This document shows positions 28,438 through 38,184 of a DNA stretch of 64,000 bases, piece by piece. The position numbers were made by a program, and so were the translations under genes. Position 1 is the stretch's first letter; every line of letters starts with the position of its first letter. The notes beneath the pieces were generated by a model, which saw nothing but the letters and a program-made list of their open reading frames with translations, ran no database searches and was not told the origin of the DNA. Source of the stretch: Acinetobacter nectaris CIP 110549 (lineage in GTDB: Bacteria > Pseudomonadota > Gammaproteobacteria > Pseudomonadales > Moraxellaceae); contig NZ_KI530712.1 of the NCBI RefSeq assembly GCF_000488215.1, forward strand, positions 438,881 through 502,880. The letters are read 5' to 3'.

Positions 28438-29037
28438 TTATGATGTTTGTACTTGTAGTTCAACTTCAGGGTTGTTAAATATTTGACCTGTTTTTAACTT
28501 TTCATACATTTCAGAGTCATTCCACTCTATTTTAATTTGTTCTGAAAATTGAATCTCATTTAAACTTAATATTCCCATTTGTGCATTTTCAATATCTTCA
28601 ATAAAGCTTTGCGCATATCCAGTATCTGTCTCATGCACAATCACTGAATATACTTCGACGTCACCTTCACCATTTTGGGTTTTTGTGGCATTTAGTACTT
28701 GTTGTGCTAAATAAAAGAAAATACGTGAGAACTGTTCTGCAGATGGTGAAACTGGCAAGCTTACCCATCTAGCACTAAACTGTTGGCATGCTTGAATATA
28801 GTCTTTACTGTCTTTATCCCAAAAGCAAATTGCATGATCAAAGCTATCAAACAGGTCTTTAATTATACCTTTCAATAAGCCAAAGTCATATACCATCTGA
28901 CCATGGTCTAATTTATTCGCTTTTAATAAGAGTTCTACTTTATAACTGTGCCCATGAATCGAACGTTTACAACGATCTGAGGTACAATTTCGAACAATAT
29001 GAGCATTCTCAAATTTAAATAGCTTGCGAATTAACAT
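28438..29037 (-). CDS. 6-carboxytetrahydropterin synthase family protein (QueD-like)
   Basis: A 199-residue PTPS/QueD-fold protein. Zinc ligands His13, His29 and His31 are seen in FENAHIVRN and IHGHSY, with a catalytic-type Cys at CKRSIHGH. SFDHAICF and VIVHETDTGYA contribute the Asp-His and Glu parts of the site. It is longer than typical QueD (about 120) because of a long insert and a ~50-residue acidic C-terminal extension. No queC, queE or queF is adjacent, so a queuosine role is plausible but not shown. It lies 27 bp upstream of ung. Confidence 0.8.
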   Translation of the reverse strand: MLIRKLFKFENAHIVRNCTSDRCKRSIHGHSYKVELLLKANKLDHGQMVYDFGLLKGIIKDLFDSFDHAICFWDKDSKDYIQACQQFSARWVSLPVSPSAEQFSRIFFYLAQQVLNATKTQNGEGDVEVYSVIVHETDTGYAQSFIEDIENAQMGILSLNEIQFSEQIKIEWNDSEMYEKLKTGQIFNNPEVELQVQTS

Positions 29038-29135
29038 GGCTCAACACCCTCACTCAATCGTGTAAAACAATTCATCATTATAAATGAATTTTTGTATTTT
29101 TCCTAAAAGATAGATTTCGATTACTACAAACTGAT

Positions 29136-29735
29136 TTAACGATGTATTTTTGGAATTTTTAAGACCTGTTTAACATATGCCCTTTTAAGCGTTTCTCTGG
29201 ACCCTAAATACCTTTGATAGAAACTAGAGTTGAGTAACATGCATGCGCCATAGACCAAAGACCAAACTAAGGCGATATAATCTCTTGATGATACTTTGCT
29301 ACCTTCTTCTGTTAAATGAGCATCTATGGAAAGTAGTATAATCTTTAAACGCTGCTTACGTATCTGATACAGCTTTGCAAATAAGTTTTGTAGCCCTGTT
29401 GCATTGGCTGCGAGTTTCTCTTCAAGTAAATGATACAGCACCGTTTTCTCTGAATGATTTAAATGATATAAAACAAAAAACTCAATTTTCTCTGAAAACT
29501 TCTTATCTTCTTGGCCGAGTAATTGCGCCAACAAACTTTTCTCATAAGCTAGAAGTAGCAACATATATAATTCATTTTTACTTTTAAAATGCTTATATAA
29601 TGTCCCTTTTGCAAGATCCAATTCAGCTGCAAGAAGATCGAGTGTAAATCCAACCTCCCCATCTTCTAGCAGAATTTTTTCAGCAACTCTAAAAATAGTC
29701 GCTTCTCTTTCCTGAAACTGAGTTTGCCGACCCAT
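29136..29735 (-). CDS. TetR-family transcriptional regulator
   Basis: A 199-residue regulator. The N-terminal HTH (about 10-55) is EREATIFRVAEKILLEDGEVGFTLDLLAAELDLAKGTLYKHFKSKNEL, a typical TetR recognition helix. The C-terminal part is helical and divergent, as expected for ligand binding. It sits 26 bp after tatD in the same direction, so it may be the last gene of the long exbB-to-tatD cluster. No target gene is apparent nearby. Confidence 0.88.
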   Translation of the reverse strand: MGRQTQFQEREATIFRVAEKILLEDGEVGFTLDLLAAELDLAKGTLYKHFKSKNELYMLLLLAYEKSLLAQLLGQEDKKFSEKIEFFVLYHLNHSEKTVLYHLLEEKLAANATGLQNLFAKLYQIRKQRLKIILLSIDAHLTEEGSKVSSRDYIALVWSLVYGACMLLNSSFYQRYLGSRETLKRAYVKQVLKIPKIHR

Positions 29736-29761
29736 CTTAAACCCTGCAACCTGTATTACAC

Positions 29762-30535
29762 TTATATTCTTTTTAATAGGTTTTCGAAATTTTGTGTGGT
29801 TATCTGACCAATTTCTTCTTGAGTTAGACCATATACTGCTGCAAGCGCTGTTGCAACATGTGGTACATATTTAGGCTCATTACTTTTTCCTCTAAAAGGA
29901 ACAGGTGCTAAGTATGGACTATCGGTTTCAATAAGAAGGCGATCTAACGGTATATGCTTTGCAACATCCCTTAAATCTTGTGCATTTTTAAATGAGACAA
30001 TACCCGAAAAAGAAACGTAATAGCCGCTATCTAGTACTGATTTTGCCGTTGCTAAATCTTCTGTAAAACAATGCAAAATTCCATGCTCGGACTTTTCTGC
30101 GCGAATAATATCTAACGTATCTGAACGTGCTGCTCGTGTATGTACCACAACAGGTTTACCAACTTGTTGCGATGCATATATATGACGCGCAAAACAAGCT
30201 TTTTGTTCATCGACAAAATCTTGGCTATGATAATAATCTAGCCCTGTTTCACCCAATGCCCAAACATTGTCATTTGTAGCCAATTGTACCAAATACTCAA
30301 CAGAAGCACGTGCCATAACTGATGGGTCTTCACAAGGATGCACACCTACACTATAGCCAACATCATCATGACGGCGTGCAATCGCATCTAATGCAATATG
30401 ATCATCTATATCGACAGAGATGCCCATAAACTTTGTCACGCCAGCTTGTCTTGCCTGTGCAAGCGCTTCATCCAAACTGCCGTTATAAGGTGTCAAATCC
30501 AACATGGTTAAATGACAATGGGTATCTGTAAACAT
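29762..30535 (-). CDS. TatD-family metal-dependent hydrolase (YcfH-like)
   Basis: A 257-residue TIM-barrel metalloenzyme. Metal ligands are His6 and His8 (DTHCHLTMLD), with a Glu in GETGLDYYH, later histidines and the Asp of IETDSPYLAPVP. Members are 3'-5' DNA exonucleases or D-aminoacyl-tRNA deacylases. The position next to holB and pilZ matches the ycfH-type gene rather than E. coli tatD. It starts 16 bp after pilZ, indicating one operon. Confidence 0.9.
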   Translation of the reverse strand: MFTDTHCHLTMLDLTPYNGSLDEALAQARQAGVTKFMGISVDIDDHIALDAIARRHDDVGYSVGVHPCEDPSVMARASVEYLVQLATNDNVWALGETGLDYYHSQDFVDEQKACFARHIYASQQVGKPVVVHTRAARSDTLDIIRAEKSEHGILHCFTEDLATAKSVLDSGYYVSFSGIVSFKNAQDLRDVAKHIPLDRLLIETDSPYLAPVPFRGKSNEPKYVPHVATALAAVYGLTQEEIGQITTQNFENLLKRI

Positions 30536-30551
30536 GTATGCTCCTGCCCGT

Positions 30552-30893
30552 TTAAATTGTATAACTCATTTGCGTGGTTCTACCTGCGAGCAATTTTTCA
30601 GCTTCTGCTTTGTAGTAAGCACCTTTATCTCCAGAAAGCTGTATTGCAAAACCTTGTGGTTTTAAACCCGATTGTCTTTGGTTAATCCAGACAACTTTTC
30701 CTGTTAAAGGTATTTTCTGCTTCTGCTCAGGTAATGTTGCAAGTACAAAACATTCTTGACCAAGTTTGACTTCCTGTTTAGAAGCCACAAATAGACCACC
30801 ATCTACAATAAATGGCATGTAACTCGCCTGAAGCATTGCTCTATCTGTGATATTAACTTGTAAAATTCCACCCATGCCTGTTTGCATTACCAT
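30552..30893 (-). CDS. pilZ: PilZ-domain protein, type IV pilus assembly
   Basis: A 113-residue single PilZ domain with GKVVWINQRQSGLKPQGFAIQL. It resembles the founding PilZ of Pseudomonas, which lacks the RxxxR c-di-GMP motif; no such motif is visible here. That protein is needed for type IV pilus biogenesis (twitching, transformation) through PilF/PilB partners. The holB-pilZ-tatD order is conserved in Pseudomonas and Acinetobacter. Confidence 0.9.
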   Translation of the reverse strand: MVMQTGMGGILQVNITDRAMLQASYMPFIVDGGLFVASKQEVKLGQECFVLATLPEQKQKIPLTGKVVWINQRQSGLKPQGFAIQLSGDKGAYYKAEAEKLLAGRTTQMSYTI

Positions 30894-30926
30894 TCCCCCA
30901 AATGAATAAATGACAAAGTATATAGT

Positions 30927-31916
30927 TTATTTTACATTTAACAGTAATACAAATAGATCATCAATAATTAAGTGTGTTTGTACATTCTGTTGAGTATAGT
31001 GCTTCGCTTTTTGTAATGCTTGATAAATATTAAACAGTTGCTCTAATGTGTAATAAGTCGCGATTTTTTGAAAATCCAAGTCAATATTACGTATTTTTTG
31101 CCCCAACTTAAATGCCACAAGATCTGATAACAAATAATCAAACATTTGTTCAAACTCAACAAAATTGAGCTCTTTGCTCCACTTAGTCGAGTATTTCATA
31201 AGCATGTTTTTTATTTCAACAAGCGCAGTCCAATCGTCCAAAAACAATTGACGTTTCATTACCCATGTTTCATCTTTCAAGTGTAATGCTTGCAATGGCA
31301 TATCATTAGATAAGTTTAACAAAAGATTTACTTGCTGCTCACCTAAACTGTGGTCTTGCTTCTGCATATAAGTTTTTGCATCTTGCATTGAAATACGATC
31401 TAAAGCATACCTCTGCAGACGACTACGAATTGTTGCAGGCAGCTTCAGAAAATGCTGGGTAACCAAAATAATTAAAACACGTTCCCCAGGTTCTTCCAAT
31501 GTCTTTAATAGTGCATTTGCAGAAGCAATATTTAATGCATCTGCAGGTTGGATAACAACCACTCTCCATCCATCTACCGTTTGTTGGACAAAGGGCTGTA
31601 AGTCACGTATTTTTTCTATTTTAATTTGATTATTATTTTTTTTGCTTTCTTCATCATTCGAAATATATACGTAGTTTGGATGTGTGCCCGACTTCAACCA
31701 TTGGCAACTTACGCACTTACCACAAGCACCATGCTGTTGTTTATCTAAGCATAGAACCCATGCTACAAAGTGCTGAACAAAATCCAATTTGCCTGCACCA
31801 GATTTCCCATAGAATAAGAGCCCATGCCCCACATTAGGAAATCTGCCCACCAACATATCCCAAACAGGTTTCTGCCATGGATATACTTCGGTTTGTTTAA
31901 AGAAATTCTCTGACAT
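30927..31916 (-). CDS. holB: DNA polymerase III subunit delta'
   Basis: A 329-residue clamp-loader subunit. The P-loop-like FYGKSGAGKLDFV is degenerate at the Ser/Thr after GK, in keeping with a subunit that does not hydrolyse ATP. A four-Cys zinc module (CLDKQQHGACGKCVSC) and the LLKTLEEPGERVLIILVT box, with an arginine-finger-type RSRLQRY, follow. Adjacent to pilZ downstream and kdsB upstream (12 bp). Confidence 0.92.
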   Translation of the reverse strand: MSENFFKQTEVYPWQKPVWDMLVGRFPNVGHGLLFYGKSGAGKLDFVQHFVAWVLCLDKQQHGACGKCVSCQWLKSGTHPNYVYISNDEESKKNNNQIKIEKIRDLQPFVQQTVDGWRVVVIQPADALNIASANALLKTLEEPGERVLIILVTQHFLKLPATIRSRLQRYALDRISMQDAKTYMQKQDHSLGEQQVNLLLNLSNDMPLQALHLKDETWVMKRQLFLDDWTALVEIKNMLMKYSTKWSKELNFVEFEQMFDYLLSDLVAFKLGQKIRNIDLDFQKIATYYTLEQLFNIYQALQKAKHYTQQNVQTHLIIDDLFVLLLNVK

Positions 31917-31927
31917 CTTTTCTCAGT

Positions 31928-32680
31928 TTATTGTGAAAATACTGATATATCCATCGCATTAATACGATCTAGATCTTCCTGAGTATCCACACCTGGCGGC
32001 AAGCTTTCTTCAGCAACATCAATCGCAATACGATGACCATTTTCAAGAACACGTAATTGCTCAAGAGATTCTAATTTTTCCAAATCACCTTGTTGCCACG
32101 TAATATATTCTTGTAAAAGTTTTACGCGATAGGCATATAAACCCAAATGGCGCAACGCATGCTCATGTAATTCATTATTTCCATCTCTCTCATATGGAAT
32201 TGTTGCTCGGCTAAAGTAAAGTGCCTCTTTCTGCTTTGACTTAACCACTTTCACAATGCTATTTCTCTGAAACTCACTCATTTCAGAAATCTTTTCACAA
32301 AGTGTTGCCATTGAACAATGAGGTTTATCTTCAAGTAAAATAGCTACTTGCTGAATAAGCTTGGCAGGTAGCAAAGGCTCATCACCTTGCACATTTACCA
32401 CAATATCACTAGCACCCCACCCTTTAATTTGGGCAACCTCACTTAAACGATCTGTTCCCGATGGATGTGATGATTTAGTTAAAACAACATCAATACCTTC
32501 GGCTTGACAGATATCTACGATTTGTTGATGGTCTGTTGCAACACAAATATCATCAAATCCCGCTACCTTTTTTGCTTGATCTACTACACGTAGAATCATT
32601 GCTCTACCATGTACTTGTAATAAAGGTTTACCCGGAAGACGTGTACTTGCAAAACGTGCTGGAATAACAATATGTTTCAT
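31928..32680 (-). CDS. kdsB: CMP-KDO synthetase
   Basis: A 250-residue cytosolic cytidylyltransferase that activates KDO for the LPS inner core. N-terminal [15 protein letters not shown], the [10 protein letters not shown] metal-binding segment and the [13 protein letters not shown] segment are characteristic. It sits between lpxK (12 bp) and holB in the envelope operon. Many Acinetobacter have short lipooligosaccharide but keep KDO synthesis. Confidence 0.95.
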   Translation of the reverse strand: MKHIVIPARFASTRLPGKPLLQVHGRAMILRVVDQAKKVAGFDDICVATDHQQIVDICQAEGIDVVLTKSSHPSGTDRLSEVAQIKGWGASDIVVNVQGDEPLLPAKLIQQVAILLEDKPHCSMATLCEKISEMSEFQRNSIVKVVKSKQKEALYFSRATIPYERDGNNELHEHALRHLGLYAYRVKLLQEYITWQQGDLEKLESLEQLRVLENGHRIAIDVAEESLPPGVDTQEDLDRINAMDISVFSQ

Positions 32681-32692
32681 CAGAACCTTTAT

Positions 32693-33700
32693 TTAAATTT
32701 GAATATTTAATTGAGTTAATTGTTGCTGTAAGCGGGTATAGCAGGCAGCAGAAAGTACAGCTTCAACAGGTAAAACCCATATTTCTCTTTTTATCATTGA
32801 AGTTTCATTCAATACAGATTTAATTTTCACTGCATCTTTTTCTGTCGTAATGATCGGAAGGCTGTCATCAAACTTTAGATCATGCACCGTATAGTCATAG
32901 TGGTCAGCAAAAGCATGTTTAATCAAGTCAGAAATGCCACATTGCTCTAAACTTTGATAAAACCTTTCAGGATAGCCAATACCGACCAGCACATGAAATT
33001 TCTGCTTTGCGTTAAAAACAGTATTTGATTCATTTAAGCAATATGGCTTCCCAACTTGTAGATACATACTTAGCTCAACATTTGGCATGGCTACAGGAAA
33101 ATGCTGAATAACCGTACTATTTTCTAAGCGTTTTTTAGGCTCTCTTAAGAAACCTTCAGGTAAAAGTTTTTCATTGCCTAAACCGCGTTTACAGTCTAAA
33201 ACAATCCACTCTAATTGACGACCTAACGCCCAATGCTGTAGACCATCATCGCTAATGATGAGATCTAGTTTTGGATATTTTTCCAATAGCAGCTCAATAC
33301 TCTTTTGCCGATTTGCCCCAACTGCCATAGGTACATTTGTTAGGCTTACAATCAGTGCAGGCTCATCCCCAACACGCTGTGCTGTATCTGTTGGCTGAAC
33401 AATTGTGGGAAAAGGACCCTTTCCTCCATAACCTCGACTAATCACACCTACATTAATATTCTTTTTGCGTAGATACTTAACAAGTGTGATCAATAAAGGT
33501 GTTTTTCCACTACCACCCACTGTAATATTACCAATGACCATAACAGGCACAGGCGAAACATAAATAGCTTTCTTACCTGATAGATACCGCTGCTTATTAT
33601 GGTTGAAGGCATACCCATACAAACAAGACAAAGGGCGCAAAAATACTAACCATTTTGACTGATTATTCCAAGCTTCTTGTATTTTTTGCGCCAATGACAT
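32693..33700 (-). CDS. lpxK: Tetraacyldisaccharide 4'-kinase
   Basis: A 335-residue membrane-associated lipid A kinase. Its atypical Walker A is GNITVGGSGKTPL, and the segment LIISDDGLQHWALGRQLEWIVLDCKRG is a family hallmark. A hydrophobic N-terminus provides membrane association. It is located between msbA (5 bp after its stop) and kdsB, so lipid A phosphorylation, flipping and KDO activation are co-expressed. Confidence 0.95.
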   Translation of the reverse strand: MSLAQKIQEAWNNQSKWLVFLRPLSCLYGYAFNHNKQRYLSGKKAIYVSPVPVMVIGNITVGGSGKTPLLITLVKYLRKKNINVGVISRGYGGKGPFPTIVQPTDTAQRVGDEPALIVSLTNVPMAVGANRQKSIELLLEKYPKLDLIISDDGLQHWALGRQLEWIVLDCKRGLGNEKLLPEGFLREPKKRLENSTVIQHFPVAMPNVELSMYLQVGKPYCLNESNTVFNAKQKFHVLVGIGYPERFYQSLEQCGISDLIKHAFADHYDYTVHDLKFDDSLPIITTEKDAVKIKSVLNETSMIKREIWVLPVEAVLSAACYTRLQQQLTQLNIQI

Positions 33701-33705
33701 TTGTA

Positions 33706-35430
33706 TTATTCCTCAAAATTACGTTGATGCAATTGGTAATATGCACCACGCTTTTCAAGTAACTCTTCATGAGTGCCTTGCTCAATAATACGACCATGAT
33801 CCATAACAACAATGACATCGGCGTTTTCAATTGTTGATAATCGATGTGCAATTACAATTGTTGTTCTTTCTTGCATCGCTTGTTCAAATGCACGTTGAAT
33901 AAAATGCTCAGACTCATTATCTAATGCACTCGTTGCTTCATCTAAAATAAGAATAGGCGCATTTTTCAAAATAGCACGCGCAATTGCAATACGTTGGCGC
34001 TGGCCACCAGATAAGTTTAGACCCTGCGCACCCAGTTTAGTTTCATAGCCATTTGGAAGCTCCATAATAAAACTATGTGCATAAGCTGTTTTTGCTGCTG
34101 CAATAACTTCTTCATCTGACGCACCTTCCAACTGACCATATGCAATATTCTCTTTCACTGTACGATCAAATAAGAATACCTGTTGGTTTACCATCGCAAT
34201 TTGGCTACGCAAGTGATTTAGTTCAATGTTTTCAATTTTTTCATCATCGAAATAAATATTGCCTGTTGCTAAGCCTTGGAATCTTGGTAATAAATTTACA
34301 AGTGATGATTTACCTGCACCTGAACGACCGACCAATGCAATTGTTTGACCTGCTTTCACATCTAGATTGAAGTCATGAATAGCTTTAGATCCATCTGGGT
34401 AAACTAAACCTACATTTTCAAATCGAATATTGCCATTCAATGTTGGTTTAAGTGTTCCCTTATTTTCTTCTTCAGGTAGGTCTAACACTTCAAATACTGA
34501 ATGGGCAGCAGCCAAACCTCTTTGCAACTTTTCATTGACTGTAGTCAAATTTTGGATTGGTTTACTTAACATACCCGCAGCAGTAATGAATGATACAAAC
34601 TCAGCAGCAGAAGTATTCCCCAAAATTTCTGGGCGTAGCGCCAACCACATAATAATAGCCATAGAAAATGCCATAATAAGCTGTACTACAGGTGTATTCA
34701 GCACATTGACCACCAAAAGCTTCAATCCACGTTTTAGGCTTTCAAGTGAATGATAGTACAGCTTTCTTTCTTCTAATTGCTGCCCACAATAGCTCTTCAC
34801 AACTGACTGACCAAGGATAGATTCCTGTACCACATGGTTTACATCACCCATTTTATCTTGGACTTGTAAAGAAAGCTTACGCATACGTTTGCCAGCCTTT
34901 CTCACCGCATATCCAATTATAGGTGCAACAAGAATAATAATCATTGTTAAGCGCCAGTTCTGATAAAACAGATATGAAAGTAACCCAATCGTAATAAAAC
35001 CCTCTTTTACAATAGTTTGAACAGATTCAGAAGATGCAGCGGTGAGCTGTTCAATATTAAAAAGAATTTTTGATGTAATATGTCCACTTGAATTTTCTAA
35101 ATAATAATTTGTAGGCAAGCGTAAAAGCTTCGAGAAAACCTGTTCACGGATCGTGAAAATGAGGTTTCTCGAAATAACTGCTGAAAAGTAGTTACCTAGA
35201 AATGAACCCACACCACGAACAAAAATAAGCAATATAATTAAAAATGGAAATAATGATGTTTCATCATGGTTCTTATGTTGAATTGCATTAATAATGAATT
35301 CTAATAACTTAGCGATCGAAACTTCAGTTAATGCACTTAATGCAAAACCAATAAGAACGAATATTGCATATCCCCAATAAGGTTTTAGGTAAGCAAGTAA
35401 GCGAAAATAAATCTGAAAATCTTGTTTCAC
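33706..35430 (-). CDS. msbA: Lipid A flippase MsbA (ABC exporter)
   Basis: About 574 residues: six transmembrane helices (about 1-300) fused to an ATPase domain, a homodimeric lipid A-core flippase. Walker A is [13 protein letters not shown], signature LSGGQRQRIAIARA and Walker [15 protein letters not shown]. The GTG at 35430 (MKQDFQIY) is preferred because AGGT lies 7 bp upstream; a TTG at 35442 overlaps the exbD stop. The exbB-exbD-msbA-lpxK-kdsB order is a known gammaproteobacterial arrangement. Confidence 0.93.
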   Translation of the reverse strand: MKQDFQIYFRLLAYLKPYWGYAIFVLIGFALSALTEVSIAKLLEFIINAIQHKNHDETSLFPFLIILLIFVRGVGSFLGNYFSAVISRNLIFTIREQVFSKLLRLPTNYYLENSSGHITSKILFNIEQLTAASSESVQTIVKEGFITIGLLSYLFYQNWRLTMIIILVAPIIGYAVRKAGKRMRKLSLQVQDKMGDVNHVVQESILGQSVVKSYCGQQLEERKLYYHSLESLKRGLKLLVVNVLNTPVVQLIMAFSMAIIMWLALRPEILGNTSAAEFVSFITAAGMLSKPIQNLTTVNEKLQRGLAAAHSVFEVLDLPEEENKGTLKPTLNGNIRFENVGLVYPDGSKAIHDFNLDVKAGQTIALVGRSGAGKSSLVNLLPRFQGLATGNIYFDDEKIENIELNHLRSQIAMVNQQVFLFDRTVKENIAYGQLEGASDEEVIAAAKTAYAHSFIMELPNGYETKLGAQGLNLSGGQRQRIAIARAILKNAPILILDEATSALDNESEHFIQRAFEQAMQERTTIVIAHRLSTIENADVIVVMDHGRIIEQGTHEELLEKRGAYYQLHQRNFEE

Positions 35431-35438
35431 GAATAACC

Positions 35439-35852
35439 TCAAGTAGGCATTTTGGTACTGATATTGATGTTTACAAAACCAAGTTGCCCTGCAACATCCA
35501 TAACACGAATTACATCTTGATGCGTTGATTGTGCGTCCGCTGTAATCACAAACATTGCATCATGTTTTCCTTCTGCAGCCTTTTTTATTGCCGACGAAAT
35601 ATCAGAAATATCTTTTGTCGGTACAGACTGACCATTTACAGTATAATGACCTTTTGCATCAATAATGACTTCAATTTTACGATCATACTGCTTTTCGGGC
35701 ACGCCTTGTGCATCTGGCAGCGTTAGATTAATACGACTTTGCTGATAAAATGTTGTTGTTAACAATAAAAAAACCAATATAAACAACAAACAATCAATAA
35801 GTGGTGTTAAATTAATTTCAACATCGTTAACCACTCTTCTTCTAAACTTCAT
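35439..35852 (-). CDS. exbD: ExbD/TolR-family protein
   Basis: A 137-residue protein with one N-terminal membrane helix (LTPLIDCLLFILVFLLLTTTF) and a periplasmic domain. The Asp in PLIDCLL is the conserved proton-conducting residue. With ExbB it forms the motor that energises TonB or a TolA-like partner. No tonB lies here. The position before msbA-lpxK suggests the Pseudomonas-like ExbBD pair linked with the lipid A operon. It abuts exbB directly. Confidence 0.9.
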   Translation of the reverse strand: MKFRRRVVNDVEINLTPLIDCLLFILVFLLLTTTFYQQSRINLTLPDAQGVPEKQYDRKIEVIIDAKGHYTVNGQSVPTKDISDISSAIKKAAEGKHDAMFVITADAQSTHQDVIRVMDVAGQLGFVNINISTKMPT

Positions 35853-36488
35853 TTAGCTGTCCAGCGACTTATCATGAAGATCACCTGCCTTTCTATAAAA
35901 TAGCTGAGCATGAAATAAAGAAGCTTGTTTTTCAAGATCTATAACATAGTCATTTACTAAACGCTGAAAATACCGATAAGCAATCAATGCAGGAATAGCA
36001 ACTACCATTCCCATTGCTGTTGCAATAAGCGCTTTTGATATCCCTGGAATCATTAATGTAGGGCTAATATTTGTACCCATATCTACAACTAAAAATGCCT
36101 CAATGATACCAACAACTGTCCCTAATAGTCCTAACAAGGGCGAAACCGCACTCATTGTACCTAAAACATTTACTCTTTTTTCTAAAGATAGAATTTCATC
36201 AGAAGCAGCGCACTCCATTTGTACCTTAGCAAACTGTTCTGTTTCCGATTGGCTTCTAATTCCTGCTAACAAAATACGCCCTAAGGTACTATTGGCATGC
36301 TGATAATTTTGTTGTAACAATTGTGCCACCATTTGTGGACTCGTTTGTATTGCAAGTCTTAGCTTATCTGGAATAATTATGGTTGAACGCAGTCGAATAA
36401 ATCGCTCTACTATGACGGTTACTGTAATAATAGAACATATAAATAGTGGCAGCATTAACCAACCACCTGCCCGAACAAGTTCCCACAT
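35853..36488 (-). CDS. exbB: MotA/TolQ/ExbB proton channel family protein
   Basis: A 211-residue three-helix inner-membrane protein. The first helix is near the N-terminus (GGWLMLPLFICSIITVTVIVERF), and the conserved family part is MSAVSPLLGLLGTVVGIIEAF with a later ATAMGMVVAIPALIAYRYF helix. It pairs with ExbD immediately downstream. First gene of the run to tatD; 24 bp separate it from the parB stop upstream, so partial readthrough from parAB is possible. Confidence 0.92.
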   Translation of the reverse strand: MWELVRAGGWLMLPLFICSIITVTVIVERFIRLRSTIIIPDKLRLAIQTSPQMVAQLLQQNYQHANSTLGRILLAGIRSQSETEQFAKVQMECAASDEILSLEKRVNVLGTMSAVSPLLGLLGTVVGIIEAFLVVDMGTNISPTLMIPGISKALIATAMGMVVAIPALIAYRYFQRLVNDYVIDLEKQASLFHAQLFYRKAGDLHDKSLDS

Positions 36489-36512
36489 AAATTACCCCAA
36501 TAAAGCGAAGAA

Positions 36513-37403
36513 CTACTCTTCTGCTAAGCAAATATTTAAAATACCATCAAGCTCGTCTAAAGAGTGATAGTGAATAACTAACTTACCTTTTCCATGCTTA
36601 TTATGGTCAATTTTTACATTCGCATTGAATCGATTGGTTAATTTTTGTGTTAACTGTTCAATATCAGCAGAGATTGATTTATTTTGTTGAGCTTCTTTCG
36701 GGTTATTAAACTCTCTAACTAACTGTTCAGTTTGTCGAACTGAAAGACTTTTATCTACAACAATCTGTGCAATTTTTTCTTGATCTTTTGCTTTTAATGT
36801 AAGAATTGCGCGTGCATGCCCCATGTCTAGCACACCTTCTTGCATAAGATCTTTTACAAACTCTTGCAAAGTAAGTAATCTCAATAGGTTACTAATCGTT
36901 GTTCTTGCTTTACCTACAGTATCAGCAATTTCTTGATGACTTAAACCGAACTCATCATGAAAGCGTTGTAATGCCAAAGCCTGATCGATTGGATTTAAGT
37001 CTTGGCGCTGAATATTCTCAATAAGTGCTAAGGCAATTGCTACTTGATCGTTAAGATTTCTAACGATTGCAGGAATTTCAGTCAATCCTGCTATTTTAGC
37101 TGCACGCCAACGACGTTCACCCGCAATAATTTCATAGGGATGTTGTTCATCATTTACAGGACGAATAACGATTGGCTGCATAACCCCATGCTTTTGTATA
37201 GATGCAGAAAGGTCTACAAGCTCTTCTTCACGAATGGTACGGCGTGGCTGATATATCCCTCTTTGAAGCAGGTTGACATCAATCACTTTTAGCTGACCTT
37301 GATCATGCGCCTGCTCTTCAATTTTTAACTTTTCTTTTTGTATTGAACCAAGCAGTGCATCTAAGCCACGTCCTTTTGCCAACCCTCGCTTATTTACCGC
37401 CAT
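36513..37403 (-). CDS. parB: Chromosome-partitioning protein ParB
   Basis: A 296-residue ParB/Spo0J protein. The N-terminal CTPase/ParB box contains the GERRWRAAKIAG motif. A HTH (GLSHQEIADTVGKARTTISNLLRLL) reads parS and the C-terminus dimerises. The N-terminal KRGLAKGRGLDALL is the usual ParA-stimulating peptide. It lies 6 bp after parA. No full parS site was recognised in the window. Confidence 0.94.
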   Translation of the reverse strand: MAVNKRGLAKGRGLDALLGSIQKEKLKIEEQAHDQGQLKVIDVNLLQRGIYQPRRTIREEELVDLSASIQKHGVMQPIVIRPVNDEQHPYEIIAGERRWRAAKIAGLTEIPAIVRNLNDQVAIALALIENIQRQDLNPIDQALALQRFHDEFGLSHQEIADTVGKARTTISNLLRLLTLQEFVKDLMQEGVLDMGHARAILTLKAKDQEKIAQIVVDKSLSVRQTEQLVREFNNPKEAQQNKSISADIEQLTQKLTNRFNANVKIDHNKHGKGKLVIHYHSLDELDGILNICLAEE

Positions 37404-37409
37404 TCGTGT

Positions 37410-38183
37410 TTACCCTTTTTTAACTTTACTTTTTTTCACAAACTCAGCTGCCAAATTCAAATATGCAACGGCACCCTTAGAACTTTTTTCAAAATAGATT
37501 ACAGGAAGTCCATGTGCAGGTGCCTCAGCAAGTCTGACATTTCGCGGAATTACTGTTGCATACAATTTTGAACCAAAATATTGCTCTAGTTCAGCAGAAA
37601 CATCTCTTGTTAATGCATTTCTTGCATCATACATGGTTCTTAACACCCCGACAATTTCAAGATTCGGGTTTAAAGCCTGTTGAATACGATCAATTGTTTG
37701 CGTTAAATCTGCTAAACCTTCCAAAGCATAATATTCACATTGCATTGGAATAATCACGCCATGTACAGCAGCCATGGCATTGACAGTAATAAGGCTTAGG
37801 CTTGGTGCACAATCAACAATAATTACATCGAATGTATCTTCAATACTTTTAAGCGCATTTTTTAAAATAAACTCACGCCCTTCTTGCTCTGCAATTGCAA
37901 GCTCGACACCTGCAAGCTCTCTATTGGCAGCAAGAACTTTATAACCAACCTCTGCTTTAATAATTGCAGTTTCAATAGCAACTTCACCAAGTAAAACGTC
38001 TGTTACCGAATAAAGTAAATCATTTTTTTGAACACCAGATCCCATTGTCGCATTACCTTGGGGATCCATATCAATAAGCAGAACTTTTTTCTTCAAAACA
38101 GCCAAAGAGGCTGCTAAATTTACTGCAGTTGTTGTTTTACCAACGCCACCTTTTTGGTTTGCGATTGCAATAATTTGAGCCAT
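37410..38183 (-). CDS. parA: Chromosome-partitioning ATPase ParA (Soj)
   Basis: A 257-residue deviant Walker ATPase. The P-loop KGGVGKTTTAVNLA has the signature first Lys (about 10-20). Walker A' and B regions are DMDPQGNAT and VIIVDCAPSLSLIT. Its short N-terminus shows chromosomal rather than plasmid type. The rsmG-parA-parB order is the classical chromosomal locus. Confidence 0.95.
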   Translation of the reverse strand: MAQIIAIANQKGGVGKTTTAVNLAASLAVLKKKVLLIDMDPQGNATMGSGVQKNDLLYSVTDVLLGEVAIETAIIKAEVGYKVLAANRELAGVELAIAEQEGREFILKNALKSIEDTFDVIIVDCAPSLSLITVNAMAAVHGVIIPMQCEYYALEGLADLTQTIDRIQQALNPNLEIVGVLRTMYDARNALTRDVSAELEQYFGSKLYATVIPRNVRLAEAPAHGLPVIYFEKSSKGAVAYLNLAAEFVKKSKVKKG

Positions 38184-38184
38184 A

